Source: IMCC26256 sp046081705
GTDB taxonomy: Bacteria > Actinomycetota > Acidimicrobiia > IMCC26256
DNA: 55,432 nucleotides
Assembly (NCBI GenBank): GCA_046081705.1
Contig: JBJTWK010000044.1
Span: 1-55,432 of the forward strand
Direction: 5' to 3'
The notes beneath the pieces were generated by a model. The model was not told the origin of the DNA. It did not search any database and saw only the letters and a list, made by a program, of their open reading frames with translations. Below, piece after piece: positions 20,345-28,509 of this stretch. Numbering within the stretch: position 1 is the first letter of the stretch; the number at the start of each line of letters is the position of its first letter. The position numbers and the translations under genes are program-made.

Positions 20345-20536
20345 GGCCGGCTCGACCGCGTACACGAGTCCGACCTCGGGCGGGTACGACGCGACGTTCA
20401 GGCCCGTACCGAACCCGATCTCGACGACGGTGCCGGTGAGACCCGCACACGTGCGGTCACGGAACCGCTGCATGTCGGCGCCGCCGCACACCCGGTCGAT
20501 GACACGCGGGAGGATCTGCTCGCGGTAGACGCCCAT
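20345..20536 (-). pseudogene. 5' fragment of a class I SAM methyltransferase
   Basis: Only the first 64 codons are family-like. The start reads MGVYREQILPRVIDRVC, then ends in the SAM-binding motif I sequence VVEIGFGTGLNVASYP and the acidic end of strand 2, VYAVEP. Beyond about 20345 the frame loses similarity and runs through the antisense of the TMEM175-like gene. Complete members (UbiE/Methyltransf_11 type) have about 200 residues. The 3' part has been lost at the junction. Confidence 0.75.
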
Positions 20537-20593
20537 GGAACCGGGTCCTGCCCGAGTTCGCGTCGCAGCGCGCCCCCGGCGCCGACCACTCCC

Positions 20594-20599
20594 TACGAT
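20594..20599 (+). promoter_or_regulatory. -10-like TACGAT before the DsbA-like gene
   Basis: TACGAT is followed by 6 nt and the GTG at 20606. There is no spaced ribosome binding site, so the transcript may be leaderless. Confidence 0.4.
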
Positions 20600-20605
20600 G
20601 GGGAC

Positions 20606-21250
20606 GTGACCACCGCACCCCCCGACGCCGGACGATCACGCACCATCGAGGTGTTCACCGACGTCTGGTGTCCGTTCGCGCACGTCGGACTCCGGTGCGT
20701 CGTCGCCGCACGGGAGGCGGCGGGCCGACCCGACGTCGTGATCCGGGTCCGGGCCTGGCCGCTCGAACTCGTGAACCGGGCGCCGATGGATCCGGCCCGG
20801 GCGGCGCACCATGCGCACGACCTCCAGGAGCAGGTCGCCCCGCACCTCTTCACCCACCTCGACCTCGACCACTTCCCCACGTCGACACTCGAAGCGCTCG
20901 CGCTCACCGAGGCCGCGTACCGGGTCGACGCCGCCCTCGGGGAGCGGATGAGCCTTGCGGTCCGGGAGGAACTGTTCGAGCACGGCCGCGACATCTCGGA
21001 TCCGGCTGTGCTCGCCAGCCTGGCCGCGGCGATCGGTACCCCGCTCCCCGAGGACCGCGATCGCACGGCGGTGCTCAACGACTGGCACGACGGCCAGCGA
21101 CGCGGCGTGATCGGTTCTCCGCACTTCTACTGCGGCTCGCGTGACCTGTTCTGTCCGTCCCTCGACATCACCCGGGACGACCACGGCGTCACGATCCGTC
21201 TCGACACCGGAGTGCTCGACGCCTTCCTGACGGACTGCTTCGAGGGCTGA
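20606..21250 (+). CDS. DsbA/FrnE-like thioredoxin-fold protein with a single active-site Cys
   Basis: A cytoplasmic thioredoxin-fold protein of 214 residues in the DsbA/HCCA-isomerase/FrnE group. Strand 1 and the active site read TIEVFTDVWCPFAHVGL; the site is C-P-F-A rather than C-x-x-C, so it is unlikely to be a classical dithiol oxidase. The inserted helical domain (about 70-150) includes FPTSTLEALALTEAAYR. The cis-Pro loop is GVIGSPHFYCGSRDLFCPS, which has the T/S-P element. GTG at 20606 is chosen because homology begins soon after and a -10-like TACGAT lies 6 nt upstream. It follows directly after the methyltransferase fragment. Glutathione-dependent isomerase or oxidoreductase activity is possible. 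Confidence 0.8.
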   Translation: MTTAPPDAGRSRTIEVFTDVWCPFAHVGLRCVVAAREAAGRPDVVIRVRAWPLELVNRAPMDPARAAHHAHDLQEQVAPHLFTHLDLDHFPTSTLEALALTEAAYRVDAALGERMSLAVREELFEHGRDISDPAVLASLAAAIGTPLPEDRDRTAVLNDWHDGQRRGVIGSPHFYCGSRDLFCPSLDITRDDHGVTIRLDTGVLDAFLTDCFEG

Positions 21251-21261
21251 GTCGGCCGACC

Positions 21262-21531
21262 TCAGTCGCCGTGCGCCGGATCACAGCAGGCGACGAACGC
21301 GTCGATCACCTCGCGCGGCACGCCACCTCCATGGTTCGCACAGAGTGCGCTCGTCATGGCCTCGGCGGTCGGCCACTCGAAGCCGTCCGCGAGGCCGCCG
21401 TACACCCGCGCCGGTGAGAGCGGGTCCCTCGGCGCTCGCTCGTTCCACCGGGCGGCGAAGCGCCGGAACTCCTCCGTACGCCCCAGGCGTTCGAGGGCGG
21501 AGGGCGTGACCATCCACGTGTCGCGCGGCAC
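21262..21531 (-). CDS. Small hypothetical protein downstream of the patatin gene
   Basis: An 89-residue protein I do not recognise. It is soluble, with a Trp/Arg-rich middle (RRFAARWNERAPRDP) and a C-terminal part containing two adjacent Cys (FVACCDPAHGD) and a further Cys-His pair (SALCANHGG), so metal binding is conceivable but unproven. The GTG start at 21531 has GAGGG 5 nt upstream, made from the patatin stop region; the genes are 8 nt apart. It is therefore the last gene of the SulP-GH5-patatin operon. It ends 11 nt from the convergent DsbA-like gene. Confidence 0.6.
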   Translation of the reverse strand: MPRDTWMVTPSALERLGRTEEFRRFAARWNERAPRDPLSPARVYGGLADGFEWPTAEAMTSALCANHGGGVPREVIDAFVACCDPAHGD

Positions 21532-21539
21532 CCGATCCC

Positions 21540-22391
21540 TCAGTGCCGGTGGAAGCCGAGGTCGCGGGACTGGTCGCGGCCGACGTGGACGTCGAGGTGG
21601 TCGATCCAGCGGGCCGCCGCGTCGTACGACCGATCGATGAGTTCACGGGCCCGCGAGAAGTCGGCGGGCGAGACGGTGAGGGGGCACAGCGGCGGGATGA
21701 CGCGGAGGTCCACGAGGGGTTGGAACTGCTGCACGTCGCGGATCAGGCGCTGCTCGATGAGCAGGGAGAGCGCGTGGAGGGTGAGTGCGAGCGCGCTGGT
21801 GGGCGCCCGCTCGAGGTTGCACGCGTACCCCGTCGGCAGCACCCACACCTCGGTCGCCCCGTTGTCGACCGCCTCCGAGATCGGCACGTTGTTCACGATC
21901 GCCCCGTCGATGAGCGGCGCTCCGTCCACCGTCACCGGCGGGAGCACACCCGGGATGGCGCTCGACGCGAGCAGGGCGTCGACGGTCGGACCGCGATCGA
22001 GCACCACCTCGAGCCCGGTGAGGACGTCGGTCGCGATCACGCTCACCGGGATCGGTGCGTCCTCGAGTCGGGCGAACCGCACGTGACGGCCCAGCAGCGA
22101 ACGCAGCGCATGGTGCTGCACGAGCGAGGACCGACGGCCGAGGAAACCGAGCAGGCCGCGCAGCGGGTCGGTCGGGAAGACGTCGCGGGTGCGCAACCCG
22201 AGCCAGATGCGCTCGAGGCCGTCGAGGTCCTCGAGGTGCGGATCGCCCGCCACCCATGCCGCGTTGATCGCGCCGGCCGATGCGCCGACGACGAGGTCCG
22301 GATGGATGGACCGCTCGGCGAGCGCGCGCAGCATCCCGACCTGCACGGCCCCGAGGCTCGCCCCACCCGAGAACACGAACGCCCGGCTCAT
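21540..22391 (-). CDS. Patatin-like phospholipase (RssA/YlbK type)
   Basis: A serine lipid hydrolase with a Ser-Asp dyad. The oxyanion loop is FSGGASLGAVQVGML (residues 7-21), the nucleophile elbow is GASAG with Ser39, and the catalytic Asp162 lies in PLIDGAIVNNVP, a DG[A/G] motif. The length of 283 residues and absence of a signal peptide suit the cytoplasmic or peripheral bacterial patatins. The start ATG lies 9 nt after the GH5 stop; a -10-like TAGGTT 6 nt upstream could give an additional leaderless transcript. Natural substrate unknown. Confidence 0.9.
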   Translation of the reverse strand: MSRAFVFSGGASLGAVQVGMLRALAERSIHPDLVVGASAGAINAAWVAGDPHLEDLDGLERIWLGLRTRDVFPTDPLRGLLGFLGRRSSLVQHHALRSLLGRHVRFARLEDAPIPVSVIATDVLTGLEVVLDRGPTVDALLASSAIPGVLPPVTVDGAPLIDGAIVNNVPISEAVDNGATEVWVLPTGYACNLERAPTSALALTLHALSLLIEQRLIRDVQQFQPLVDLRVIPPLCPLTVSPADFSRARELIDRSYDAAARWIDHLDVHVGRDQSRDLGFHRH

Positions 22392-22397
22392 GACGGC

Positions 22398-22403
22398 AAC
22401 CTA
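22398..22403 (-). promoter_or_regulatory. -10-like TAGGTT before the patatin gene
   Basis: TAGGTT on the minus strand followed by 6 nt and the ATG at 22391. It overlaps the end of the GH5 gene. It may be an internal leaderless promoter. Confidence 0.4.
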
Positions 22404-23888
22404 CGGTCGGCGCAGCGTCACCGAGTAGTCGCCCCGCACCGGGACCGACGCCACCGAGCCACCCCGCACCCGCACGACGCGTGCGCGGTCGCTCGACACC
22501 TCGGGTCGGACCGACCCCGGGAACCATGCGACCAGCGTGCCGGGTCGGGAGGTCGACCCGGTCGCGGTCATGGTGCCCGTCGCGCACTCGCTCGTCAGGC
22601 TCCGCAGGCGACCCGGCGACCGCATCGGGTACGCCCGCGACGCGCAGGCCCACGCCCGCACGACCCCGCCGTTCTCATCGCCCGGGCAGCCGTTGCGCTG
22701 GAAGTGCACCTGGTCGTCCGGCGTCGCCCCGTCGTAGCCGATGCTGTGCGGATCACCGCAGGCCTGCCGCCACTGCCACCACGCCGAACCGGCGGCGAGG
22801 AGCGCGTCCTCCTTCGCCGCGTACCGGGCCAGAGCCGCCGTGTTCTCGTCGGAGACGGAGAACCAGCCGTACTCGCCGATCCAGAGCGGTACGTCCGCCT
22901 TCGTGGCGATCGACTGGAAGTAGTCGAAGAGCCCCTCGACCGGGATGCTCGTGATGGAGTCGCCGTAGTTGTGCGGCGCAAAGACGATGTTGTCCTCACC
23001 CATCACCGACGGCAGGACGAGCGGGAACGGGTCCTGGCCGTAGACCGTCGGCTCGATGAACACGATGTGGTCGATCGACCCCGGCGGCTCCTCCGCCCGG
23101 CGGATGGCCGTGATCGCCTCGCCGTAGAACTCCGCGAGGCCCGGACGGAACGCATCGTTCGTCCCGTGGTTCGGCTCGTTGAGCAGGTCGTACCCCGCGA
23201 TCGCCGGCTCGGCCCGGAAGGCGCGCGCGAGGAACCCCCACGCCTCGACGAGTTCGGACCGGATGCCTCGATCGTCCGCGTAGAACGCCCGCCACGCCTC
23301 CTGCGCGGCCGGGCTCGCCTCACGGCCCCCGGGCGTACAGGTGCTGAGACCCCCCGTGAGCGTGGCCCACCGCGGCGCGCCGTCCCACCCCTTGGCGGGT
23401 TCGGTGCCCTCGGGGCAGGTGGTGCCCCTCGGTGTCGCGATGAATCGGCCCCACGCGTCCTGGTGCATGTCGAGGACGGTGTAGATGCCGCGGGCCGCCG
23501 CCGCGTCCACCGCAGCTCGGATCCGACCGAGGTACGCACGATCGAACCGATCCCGACGTGGTTCGAGGCGGGACCACGACACGAGGAGGCGGACCGAATC
23601 GAAACCCTGTGCCGCGATCCGATCCCAGTCGGCCCCCGTGACCGGCACGACGGTCGGGTACTTCCTGTTCGCCTGCCAGTAGTCGCCGAGCGAGTTCACG
23701 TTGACCCCGCGCAGCAGGGTCTGGCGACCCGTGGCATCGACGATCGCCGGCGGTGCCACCGAACGATCGACCCGGAGTGCCGTGAGCGGCGGGAACGCGC
23801 TCGACGCCGCGCCCGCGTCGCGCACCCCCGTGATGACGGCCGCGCCGAGCGCGGCGATAGTCAGGAACGTGGTCACCCTGCGGATCAT
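22401..23888 (-). CDS. Secreted GH5-family glycosidase, endoglycoceramidase-like
   Basis: A 495-residue exported hydrolase. A signal peptide covers about residues 1-28. The (beta/alpha)8 barrel shows LLRGVNVNSLGDYW, the pattern GFDSVRLLVSWSRLEP, LDMHQDAWGR, the acid/base Glu in YDLLNEPNHG and the nucleophile Glu in WIGEYGWFS. The D-M-H-Q-D and N-E-P-N combination is typical of endoglycoceramidase-related GH5 enzymes acting on glycolipids. A C-terminal beta-sandwich (about 415-495) ends the protein. The start overlaps the SulP stop by 4 nt (ATGA). Together with the patatin gene this suggests work on glycolipids or lipids, an inference from neighbours only. Confidence 0.88.
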   Translation of the reverse strand: MIRRVTTFLTIAALGAAVITGVRDAGAASSAFPPLTALRVDRSVAPPAIVDATGRQTLLRGVNVNSLGDYWQANRKYPTVVPVTGADWDRIAAQGFDSVRLLVSWSRLEPRRDRFDRAYLGRIRAAVDAAAARGIYTVLDMHQDAWGRFIATPRGTTCPEGTEPAKGWDGAPRWATLTGGLSTCTPGGREASPAAQEAWRAFYADDRGIRSELVEAWGFLARAFRAEPAIAGYDLLNEPNHGTNDAFRPGLAEFYGEAITAIRRAEEPPGSIDHIVFIEPTVYGQDPFPLVLPSVMGEDNIVFAPHNYGDSITSIPVEGLFDYFQSIATKADVPLWIGEYGWFSVSDENTAALARYAAKEDALLAAGSAWWQWRQACGDPHSIGYDGATPDDQVHFQRNGCPGDENGGVVRAWACASRAYPMRSPGRLRSLTSECATGTMTATGSTSRPGTLVAWFPGSVRPEVSSDRARVVRVRGGSVASVPVRGDYSVTLRRP

Positions 23889-25528
23889 GTGGTACCCCGG
23901 AGTGCAGCGAGTGCATCGATGACGGTGTCGTGGATCGGCTCGTCGTCCAACTTGGCCGCTGCGCCGTACCGTTCGAGTTCCCGAGCCACCGGTGCGGCGA
24001 GGTTCGCCACCACGACGCGCACGCGGCGGGTCGCCAGTTCGTCGAGGAGCTCGATGAGCATCTGGCCACCCGAGTAGTCGACGTCCGCGATGCCACCGGC
24101 GTCGAGCACGATCGAGTGGACCGGGGTCGACGCAGCGGCCGGCGTGTCGAGCAGCCCGAGCACCTCGGCTCGGAAGTGCTCGGCGTTCGCGTAGTACACG
24201 CTCGCTGCGAAGTGGTACACGCAGATGCCCGGATCGATCTGGCGACCCGTGCTGACGGGGACCGAGGTGAAGTGTCCCCGTTCGTCGCGGACGATGAGCG
24301 TGTCGACGGGTCGGTAGGACCGCCGCAGGTGATCGATGATCGAGAGCACGATCGCCAGGACGATGCCCTGCTCGACGCCCCAGAACACCACGGTCGTCGC
24401 GGTGATGGCCGCCACGACGAACTCGTCGCGTCGCATGCGCAGGACCCGCCGCATGCCGGCGACGTCGATGAGGTCGATCCCGATCACGAAGACCACGCTG
24501 GCGAGCGCACAGACCGGGAGGTACTCGAGCGGACCGGTGGCGAACAGGATGACGACCAGGACGATGCCCGCGGTCGTGAGCATCGCGAGTTGGCTGCGAC
24601 CACCGGCTCCGTCGACCATCTCGGACTTGGTCGGGGAACCGTTCACGACGAACGCACCGCCGAGGCCGGCCACGAGGTTTGCGGCACCGAGCGCCAAGAC
24701 GTCACGGTTGTCGTCGACCCGCTCGCGGTAGCGCGCGGCGTAGGCGCGCGACGTCCCGGCACTCTGGGCGAGGATCACGAGGAACATGGCCCCGGCGGTG
24801 GCCCACAGGCGCGCCACGTCGGCGAGTGGCGCGTTCGGGATCCCGATCTCCGGGAGGCCGCCGGGGACGGGGCCGAGCAGGGCCACGCCGTGCGCGTCGA
24901 GGTTCGCGAACCGCCCGAGCAGGATCGCGACGATCACGGCGAAGAGCGCCGCCGGGAACCGGCGCATCACGAGCCGCGACCCCACCACGAAGGCGACGAG
25001 CCCCACGGACAGTGCCGTCGTCGTCCACGAGATGCTCGCGAGATCCGACACCACCGAGGTGACGCCGAGCATCTTCGGCACCTGCTTCCAGGCGACCTGG
25101 ATCCCGACCCCGGTGAGGAAGCCGATGAGCACGCTGCGGGACAGGAAGTCGGCGAGGAAGCCGAGGCGCAGGATCCGGCCGAGGACGAGGAAGAGACCGG
25201 TCATGATCGCCAGCAACCCGGCGAGCGCCACGTACTCCGACGACGCGGCCGGGGCCAAGGGCGCGAGCGCGGCCGCCATGATCACCGCAGTGGCCGAATC
25301 CGCGCCCACGACGAGGTGGCGGGACGACCCGAGGAGCGCGAACACCGAGATCGGGAGGATGAGGGTCGCCAAGCCGGTCTCGAGCGGCATCTGCGCGAGC
25401 TGCGCGTACCCGATGACCTCCGGGATCCCGAGCGCGGCGAGCGTGAGGCCGGCCACGACGTCGGCCGCGGCGCTGTGCCGGGTGATCCGGCCGATGCCCT
25501 GGATCCGGAGGTCGCCCCACCACGCCAT
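23885..25528 (-). CDS. SulP-family anion transporter with STAS domain
   Basis: A 547-residue permease of the SLC26/SulP type, carrying sulfate, bicarbonate or other anions. The Sulfate_transp N-terminal signature ADVVAGLTLAALGIPEVIGYAQLA precedes ten or more membrane helices, with GLGGAFVVNGSPTKSEM typical of the family. The C-terminal STAS domain (about 425-535) has HSIVLDAGGIADVDYSGGQM. The ATG at 25528 begins at the expected point; a longer in-frame extension upstream is Arg-rich and unlikely. It is the first gene of the operon SulP-GH5-patatin-small ORF. Substrate cannot be told from sequence. Confidence 0.9.
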   Translation of the reverse strand: MAWWGDLRIQGIGRITRHSAAADVVAGLTLAALGIPEVIGYAQLAQMPLETGLATLILPISVFALLGSSRHLVVGADSATAVIMAAALAPLAPAASSEYVALAGLLAIMTGLFLVLGRILRLGFLADFLSRSVLIGFLTGVGIQVAWKQVPKMLGVTSVVSDLASISWTTTALSVGLVAFVVGSRLVMRRFPAALFAVIVAILLGRFANLDAHGVALLGPVPGGLPEIGIPNAPLADVARLWATAGAMFLVILAQSAGTSRAYAARYRERVDDNRDVLALGAANLVAGLGGAFVVNGSPTKSEMVDGAGGRSQLAMLTTAGIVLVVILFATGPLEYLPVCALASVVFVIGIDLIDVAGMRRVLRMRRDEFVVAAITATTVVFWGVEQGIVLAIVLSIIDHLRRSYRPVDTLIVRDERGHFTSVPVSTGRQIDPGICVYHFAASVYYANAEHFRAEVLGLLDTPAAASTPVHSIVLDAGGIADVDYSGGQMLIELLDELATRRVRVVVANLAAPVARELERYGAAAKLDDEPIHDTVIDALAALRGTT

Positions 25529-25584
25529 GGCCGCCGATCCTCGCACAGCCGGCCCCCGTCGGCCCCGGGCCCGGGCGGCCCGGG

Positions 25585-25626
25585 TTCTCACCGTTCTCTC
25601 AGGATCCTCTGCGAGGATCTCTCAGG
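25585..25626 (+). promoter_or_regulatory. Tandem TCTCA direct repeats, candidate OmpR-type operator
   Basis: TCTCA occurs at 25586, 25597 and 25620, with a degenerate TCTGC at 25608, so steps are 11, 11 and 12 bp. Two copies are the longer TCTCTCAGG (25595-25603 and 25618-25626). Roughly one-turn direct repeats are what OmpR/PhoB regulators bind. They lie between SulP and the three-repeat secreted protein, whose downstream neighbour is an OmpR-family regulator. Confidence 0.5.
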
Positions 25627-25699
25627 TCGGTCACCGAGGATGCATTCCGGCGGGATCCCCCCGCCCACCGACGGCACCGACCCACGAGAGGACGACACC

Positions 25700-26317
25700 A
25701 TGCAGCACCGAACCTCGAGGCTCCGCCGCCTCGCCGGCACCGCGGCCCTCGCGACCCTGGCCCTCGCGACCATCGGCACCGGCGTGGCCGGCGCCGATCC
25801 GACCGGGTCATCCGGCACGAGCGGTGCCCGCGGCCGGGCCCACCTCACGGCCGAGCAGCGTCAGTGCCTCAAGGACGAGGGTGTGAAGCGGCCCGAGGGT
25901 CGCCCGACGAAGGCTGACGCGAAGGCGCTGAAGGACGCGGCCAAGGCCTGCGACATCCCGCTCGGTCGCCTCATGCGGCACCACATCGGTCACGCCATGA
26001 CCGACCTCACCGCCGAGCAGCGCCAGTGCCTCGCCGACGCCGGCGTCACCAAGCCCGAGGGCGAGCCCACGCAGGCCGAGCGCGACGCCTTCAAGGCCGC
26101 CGCCGAGTCCTGCGGCATCGATCTCCCCGGGCGCGACGGCCCCGGTGAGGGGATGGGTCGGGGACACCGTGGGCCCGGCCTGCGCCTCACCGCCGAGCAG
26201 CGCCAGTGCCTCGCCGACGCCGGCGTGACGCGGCCCGAGGGTCGCCCGACCGAGGACCAGCGGGCCGCCATGCGGTCCGCCGCTGAGTCCTGCGGCATCA
26301 CGCTCGGTCGTCGCTGA
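25700..26317 (+). CDS. Secreted protein with three LTAEQRQC repeats
   Basis: A 205-residue exported protein with a signal peptide (about 1-32, cleavage near VAGA-DP). Three repeats of about 45-60 residues each begin LTAEQRQCL and run through DxGV-x-PEG-x-PT to a second Cys in ACDIPL or SCGI-L, giving six Cys. Repeats two and three are nearly identical at the DNA level (26005-26046 and 26185-26226) and exactly 180 bp apart, a recent duplication. A Gly/Arg/His linker separates them. The LTxEQ start recalls the LTxxQ motif of CpxP/Spy periplasmic proteins, but homology is not established. A two-component system follows. A stress- or metal-sensing role is speculative. Confidence 0.8.
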   Translation: MQHRTSRLRRLAGTAALATLALATIGTGVAGADPTGSSGTSGARGRAHLTAEQRQCLKDEGVKRPEGRPTKADAKALKDAAKACDIPLGRLMRHHIGHAMTDLTAEQRQCLADAGVTKPEGEPTQAERDAFKAAAESCGIDLPGRDGPGEGMGRGHRGPGLRLTAEQRQCLADAGVTRPEGRPTEDQRAAMRSAAESCGITLGRR

Positions 26318-26341
26318 CCGGACCGGCGACATCCTTGCGAG

Positions 26342-26388
26342 GCAGGGTCGGCGACGCGTGTTCCCCCGCACGCGGCCGCCGGCCCTGC
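26342..26388 (+). terminator. Imperfect stem-loop between the repeat protein gene and the two-component genes
   Basis: GCAGGG, CGGC and GCGTG on the left pair with CACGC, GCCG and CCCTGC on the right, around an 8-nt loop, with small bulges. It lies 25 nt after the repeat-protein stop and 29 nt before the regulator start. It may be a partial terminator or attenuator. Confidence 0.45.
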
Positions 26389-26416
26389 ATCGCGCCGGAT
26401 GGGCGAGGATGACGAC

Positions 26417-27094
26417 GTGAAGATCCTGCTCGTCGACGACGACCCGGGCATCCGCCTCTCGATCCAGCGCGCGCTGGAGTTCGAGGGGCACGAGGTGCGC
26501 ACCGCCGAGGATGGCGTCCTCGCGCTCGAGGCCGTCGCCGCCGAGGCGCCCGACCTCATCGTCCTCGACGTGTCGATGCCGCGCCTCGACGGTATCGGCG
26601 TATGCCGTCGCCTCCGAACGGAGGGCGACGACGTACCCATCCTCGTGCTCACCGCACGCCAGGGGGTCTCCGATCGTGTCGCCGGCCTCGACGCCGGGGC
26701 CGACGACTACCTCGCCAAGCCGTTCGCGCTCGAGGAACTCCTCGCGCGGGTGCGCGCGCTCCTGCGGCGACGCCCGAGCGGCGCGCCCGCCAACGAGGTG
26801 TACCGGCTCGACGATCTCGAGATGGACCTCGACGCGCACCGCGTGACCCGCGACGGCGTCACGATCGATCTCACCCGCACCGAGTGGGCGCTGCTCGAGG
26901 AGTTGCTCCGCAACGCAGGCATCGTCCTGTCGCGCGATCTCCTCTCGGACCGCGTCTGGGGCCAGGACTTCGGGACCGCGGCCTCCCTCGACGTGTACAT
27001 CGGGTACGTACGGCGCAAGACCGAGGTCGACGGACGGCCCCGTCTCATCCAGACGGTGCGCGGCATCGGGTACGTGGCCCGAGTCGAGCCATGA
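26417..27094 (+). CDS. OmpR/PhoB-family response regulator
   Basis: A DNA-binding response regulator of 225 residues. The receiver has VKILLVDDDPG, phospho-acceptor Asp51 in LIVLDVSMPRLDG, the T/S and Lys switch residues in LVLTARQ and YLAKPFALEELLAR. The winged-helix output domain carries ALLEELLRNAGIVLSRDLL and IQTVRGIGYVARVEP. GTG at 26417 is preferred to the ATG at 26399 because GAGG sits 8 nt upstream of it and the protein then begins VKILLVDDD. The stop overlaps the kinase start (ATGA). Closest in style to MprA/PrrA-type actinobacterial regulators. A candidate target operator is at 25585-25626. Confidence 0.93.
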   Translation: MKILLVDDDPGIRLSIQRALEFEGHEVRTAEDGVLALEAVAAEAPDLIVLDVSMPRLDGIGVCRRLRTEGDDVPILVLTARQGVSDRVAGLDAGADDYLAKPFALEELLARVRALLRRRPSGAPANEVYRLDDLEMDLDAHRVTRDGVTIDLTRTEWALLEELLRNAGIVLSRDLLSDRVWGQDFGTAASLDVYIGYVRRKTEVDGRPRLIQTVRGIGYVARVEP

Positions 27095-28500
27095 GCCTGC
27101 GCGCACGGCTCACCCTCGTCGTCGTCGTGCTCGTGCTCCTCACGGGCACCGCGATCGCGACGGTGGGTTCATGGGCCACGCGACGGGAGCTGTACCGCCA
27201 GGCGGAGACGACCCTGACCGACGAGGCCCGGCGCCTCGCCGTGCGGCCGCCGTTCGCCCGGACCCGCCTCATCGAGGCGTACGGCGACGGGTCGTTCCGC
27301 GGTCCGGACCCCGCGCCGGTCGATCGACCCCGTGGCGGCGGGGCACCGTTACGACCGCGTCGGGACGAGGCCCCGCCGATCCCGCAGGACCGATCGATCC
27401 AGAACCTCGACCGATTCGGCGCGGTGGACGCGCGCGCCGGCTACGCGCTGCCGGTGACCGCGACGGACCGCCGGATCGCGGCGACCGGCGGCGAGGCGAC
27501 CCGCACCCAGCAGCTCGACTCCGAGCCGCGCCTCATGATCGTGACGGTGGGCGCGCGAGGCGGCGCAGTGATGTTCGCCCGCGACCTCACCGAGACCGAC
27601 GCGACCGTGAGCACGTTGCGCACCCTCGTCTTCCTCATCTGCGGGGTCGGGGTGGCCGTCGCGGCCCTCGTCGGGCTCGTGGTCACCCGCCGCGCGATGC
27701 GACCGGTCGAGCGCCTCACGGACGACGTCGCCCGGCGGGCGGAGACTCCGGACGACCTGAGTCCGATCGATGGCGAGACGCGCCGGGACGAGGTCGGTCG
27801 GCTCACCGACGGGTACAACCGACTCCTCGCGTCGTTGGCGGCCTCCCGGGACCAGCAGCAGGCGCTCGTCGCCGATACGAGCCACGAGCTGCGGACCCCG
27901 ATCACCTCCCTGCGGACCTCGATCGAACTGCTCCACCGTGCACCCGACCTCCCGGCCGACACCCGGGCCGAACTCCTGGCGAACGCGGTCGCGGAACTCG
28001 AGGAACTCACGCACCTCGTCGACGAGATCGTGCTGCTGGCCTCGGGTACGGGTTCGGAGGGCCCGTTCGAACCCTGCGATCTCGGCGCGATCGTGACCGC
28101 GGCGGTCGAGCGCACGCGGCGGCGGGCCACCGGGCCGATCACGCTCGAGGTGAGCCCGTGCGTCGTGGAGGGTCGGGCGAGCGCCCTCGAACGGGCCGTC
28201 ACCAACCTCCTCGACAACGCGCGCAAGTGGAGCCCGGACGGGGCCGCGATCGACGTCACCGTGGCCGCGGGTCGCGTGACGGTCCGTGACCGCGGACCGG
28301 GCGTCCCGGCCGAGGACCGCGAGCGGATGTTCGACCGGTTCGCGCGCGGCCGGGACGCGGAGCAGGTCCCCGGGTCCGGTCTCGGTCTGGCGATCGTCCG
28401 GGCCGTCGCCGCGGATCACGGCGGTCGGGCCCGGCTCGAGGAGGCACCCGGCGGGGGCACGCTCGCCGTGCTCGAACTCCCGACCTCGCCCGATCGGTGA
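27091..28500 (+). CDS. Membrane sensor histidine kinase
   Basis: The partner of the preceding regulator, 469 residues. A membrane helix (about 8-28) and a second one (about 178-200, VFLICGVGVAVAALVGLVV) bracket an extracytoplasmic sensor region of about 150 residues rich in Arg and Pro. HAMP follows (RRAMRPVERLTDDVARR). The H-box is VADTSHELRTPITSLRTSI with the phospho-His. The ATPase domain shows AVTNLLDNARKWSPDG (N box), RDRGPGVP (G1), FDRFARG (F) and GSGLGLAIVRAVA (G2). The signal is unknown; proximity to the exported cysteine-repeat protein suggests that protein may be part of the sensing loop. Confidence 0.93.
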   Translation: MSLRARLTLVVVVLVLLTGTAIATVGSWATRRELYRQAETTLTDEARRLAVRPPFARTRLIEAYGDGSFRGPDPAPVDRPRGGGAPLRPRRDEAPPIPQDRSIQNLDRFGAVDARAGYALPVTATDRRIAATGGEATRTQQLDSEPRLMIVTVGARGGAVMFARDLTETDATVSTLRTLVFLICGVGVAVAALVGLVVTRRAMRPVERLTDDVARRAETPDDLSPIDGETRRDEVGRLTDGYNRLLASLAASRDQQQALVADTSHELRTPITSLRTSIELLHRAPDLPADTRAELLANAVAELEELTHLVDEIVLLASGTGSEGPFEPCDLGAIVTAAVERTRRRATGPITLEVSPCVVEGRASALERAVTNLLDNARKWSPDGAAIDVTVAAGRVTVRDRGPGVPAEDRERMFDRFARGRDAEQVPGSGLGLAIVRAVAADHGGRARLEEAPGGGTLAVLELPTSPDR

Positions 28501-28509
28501 GCGGATCTA

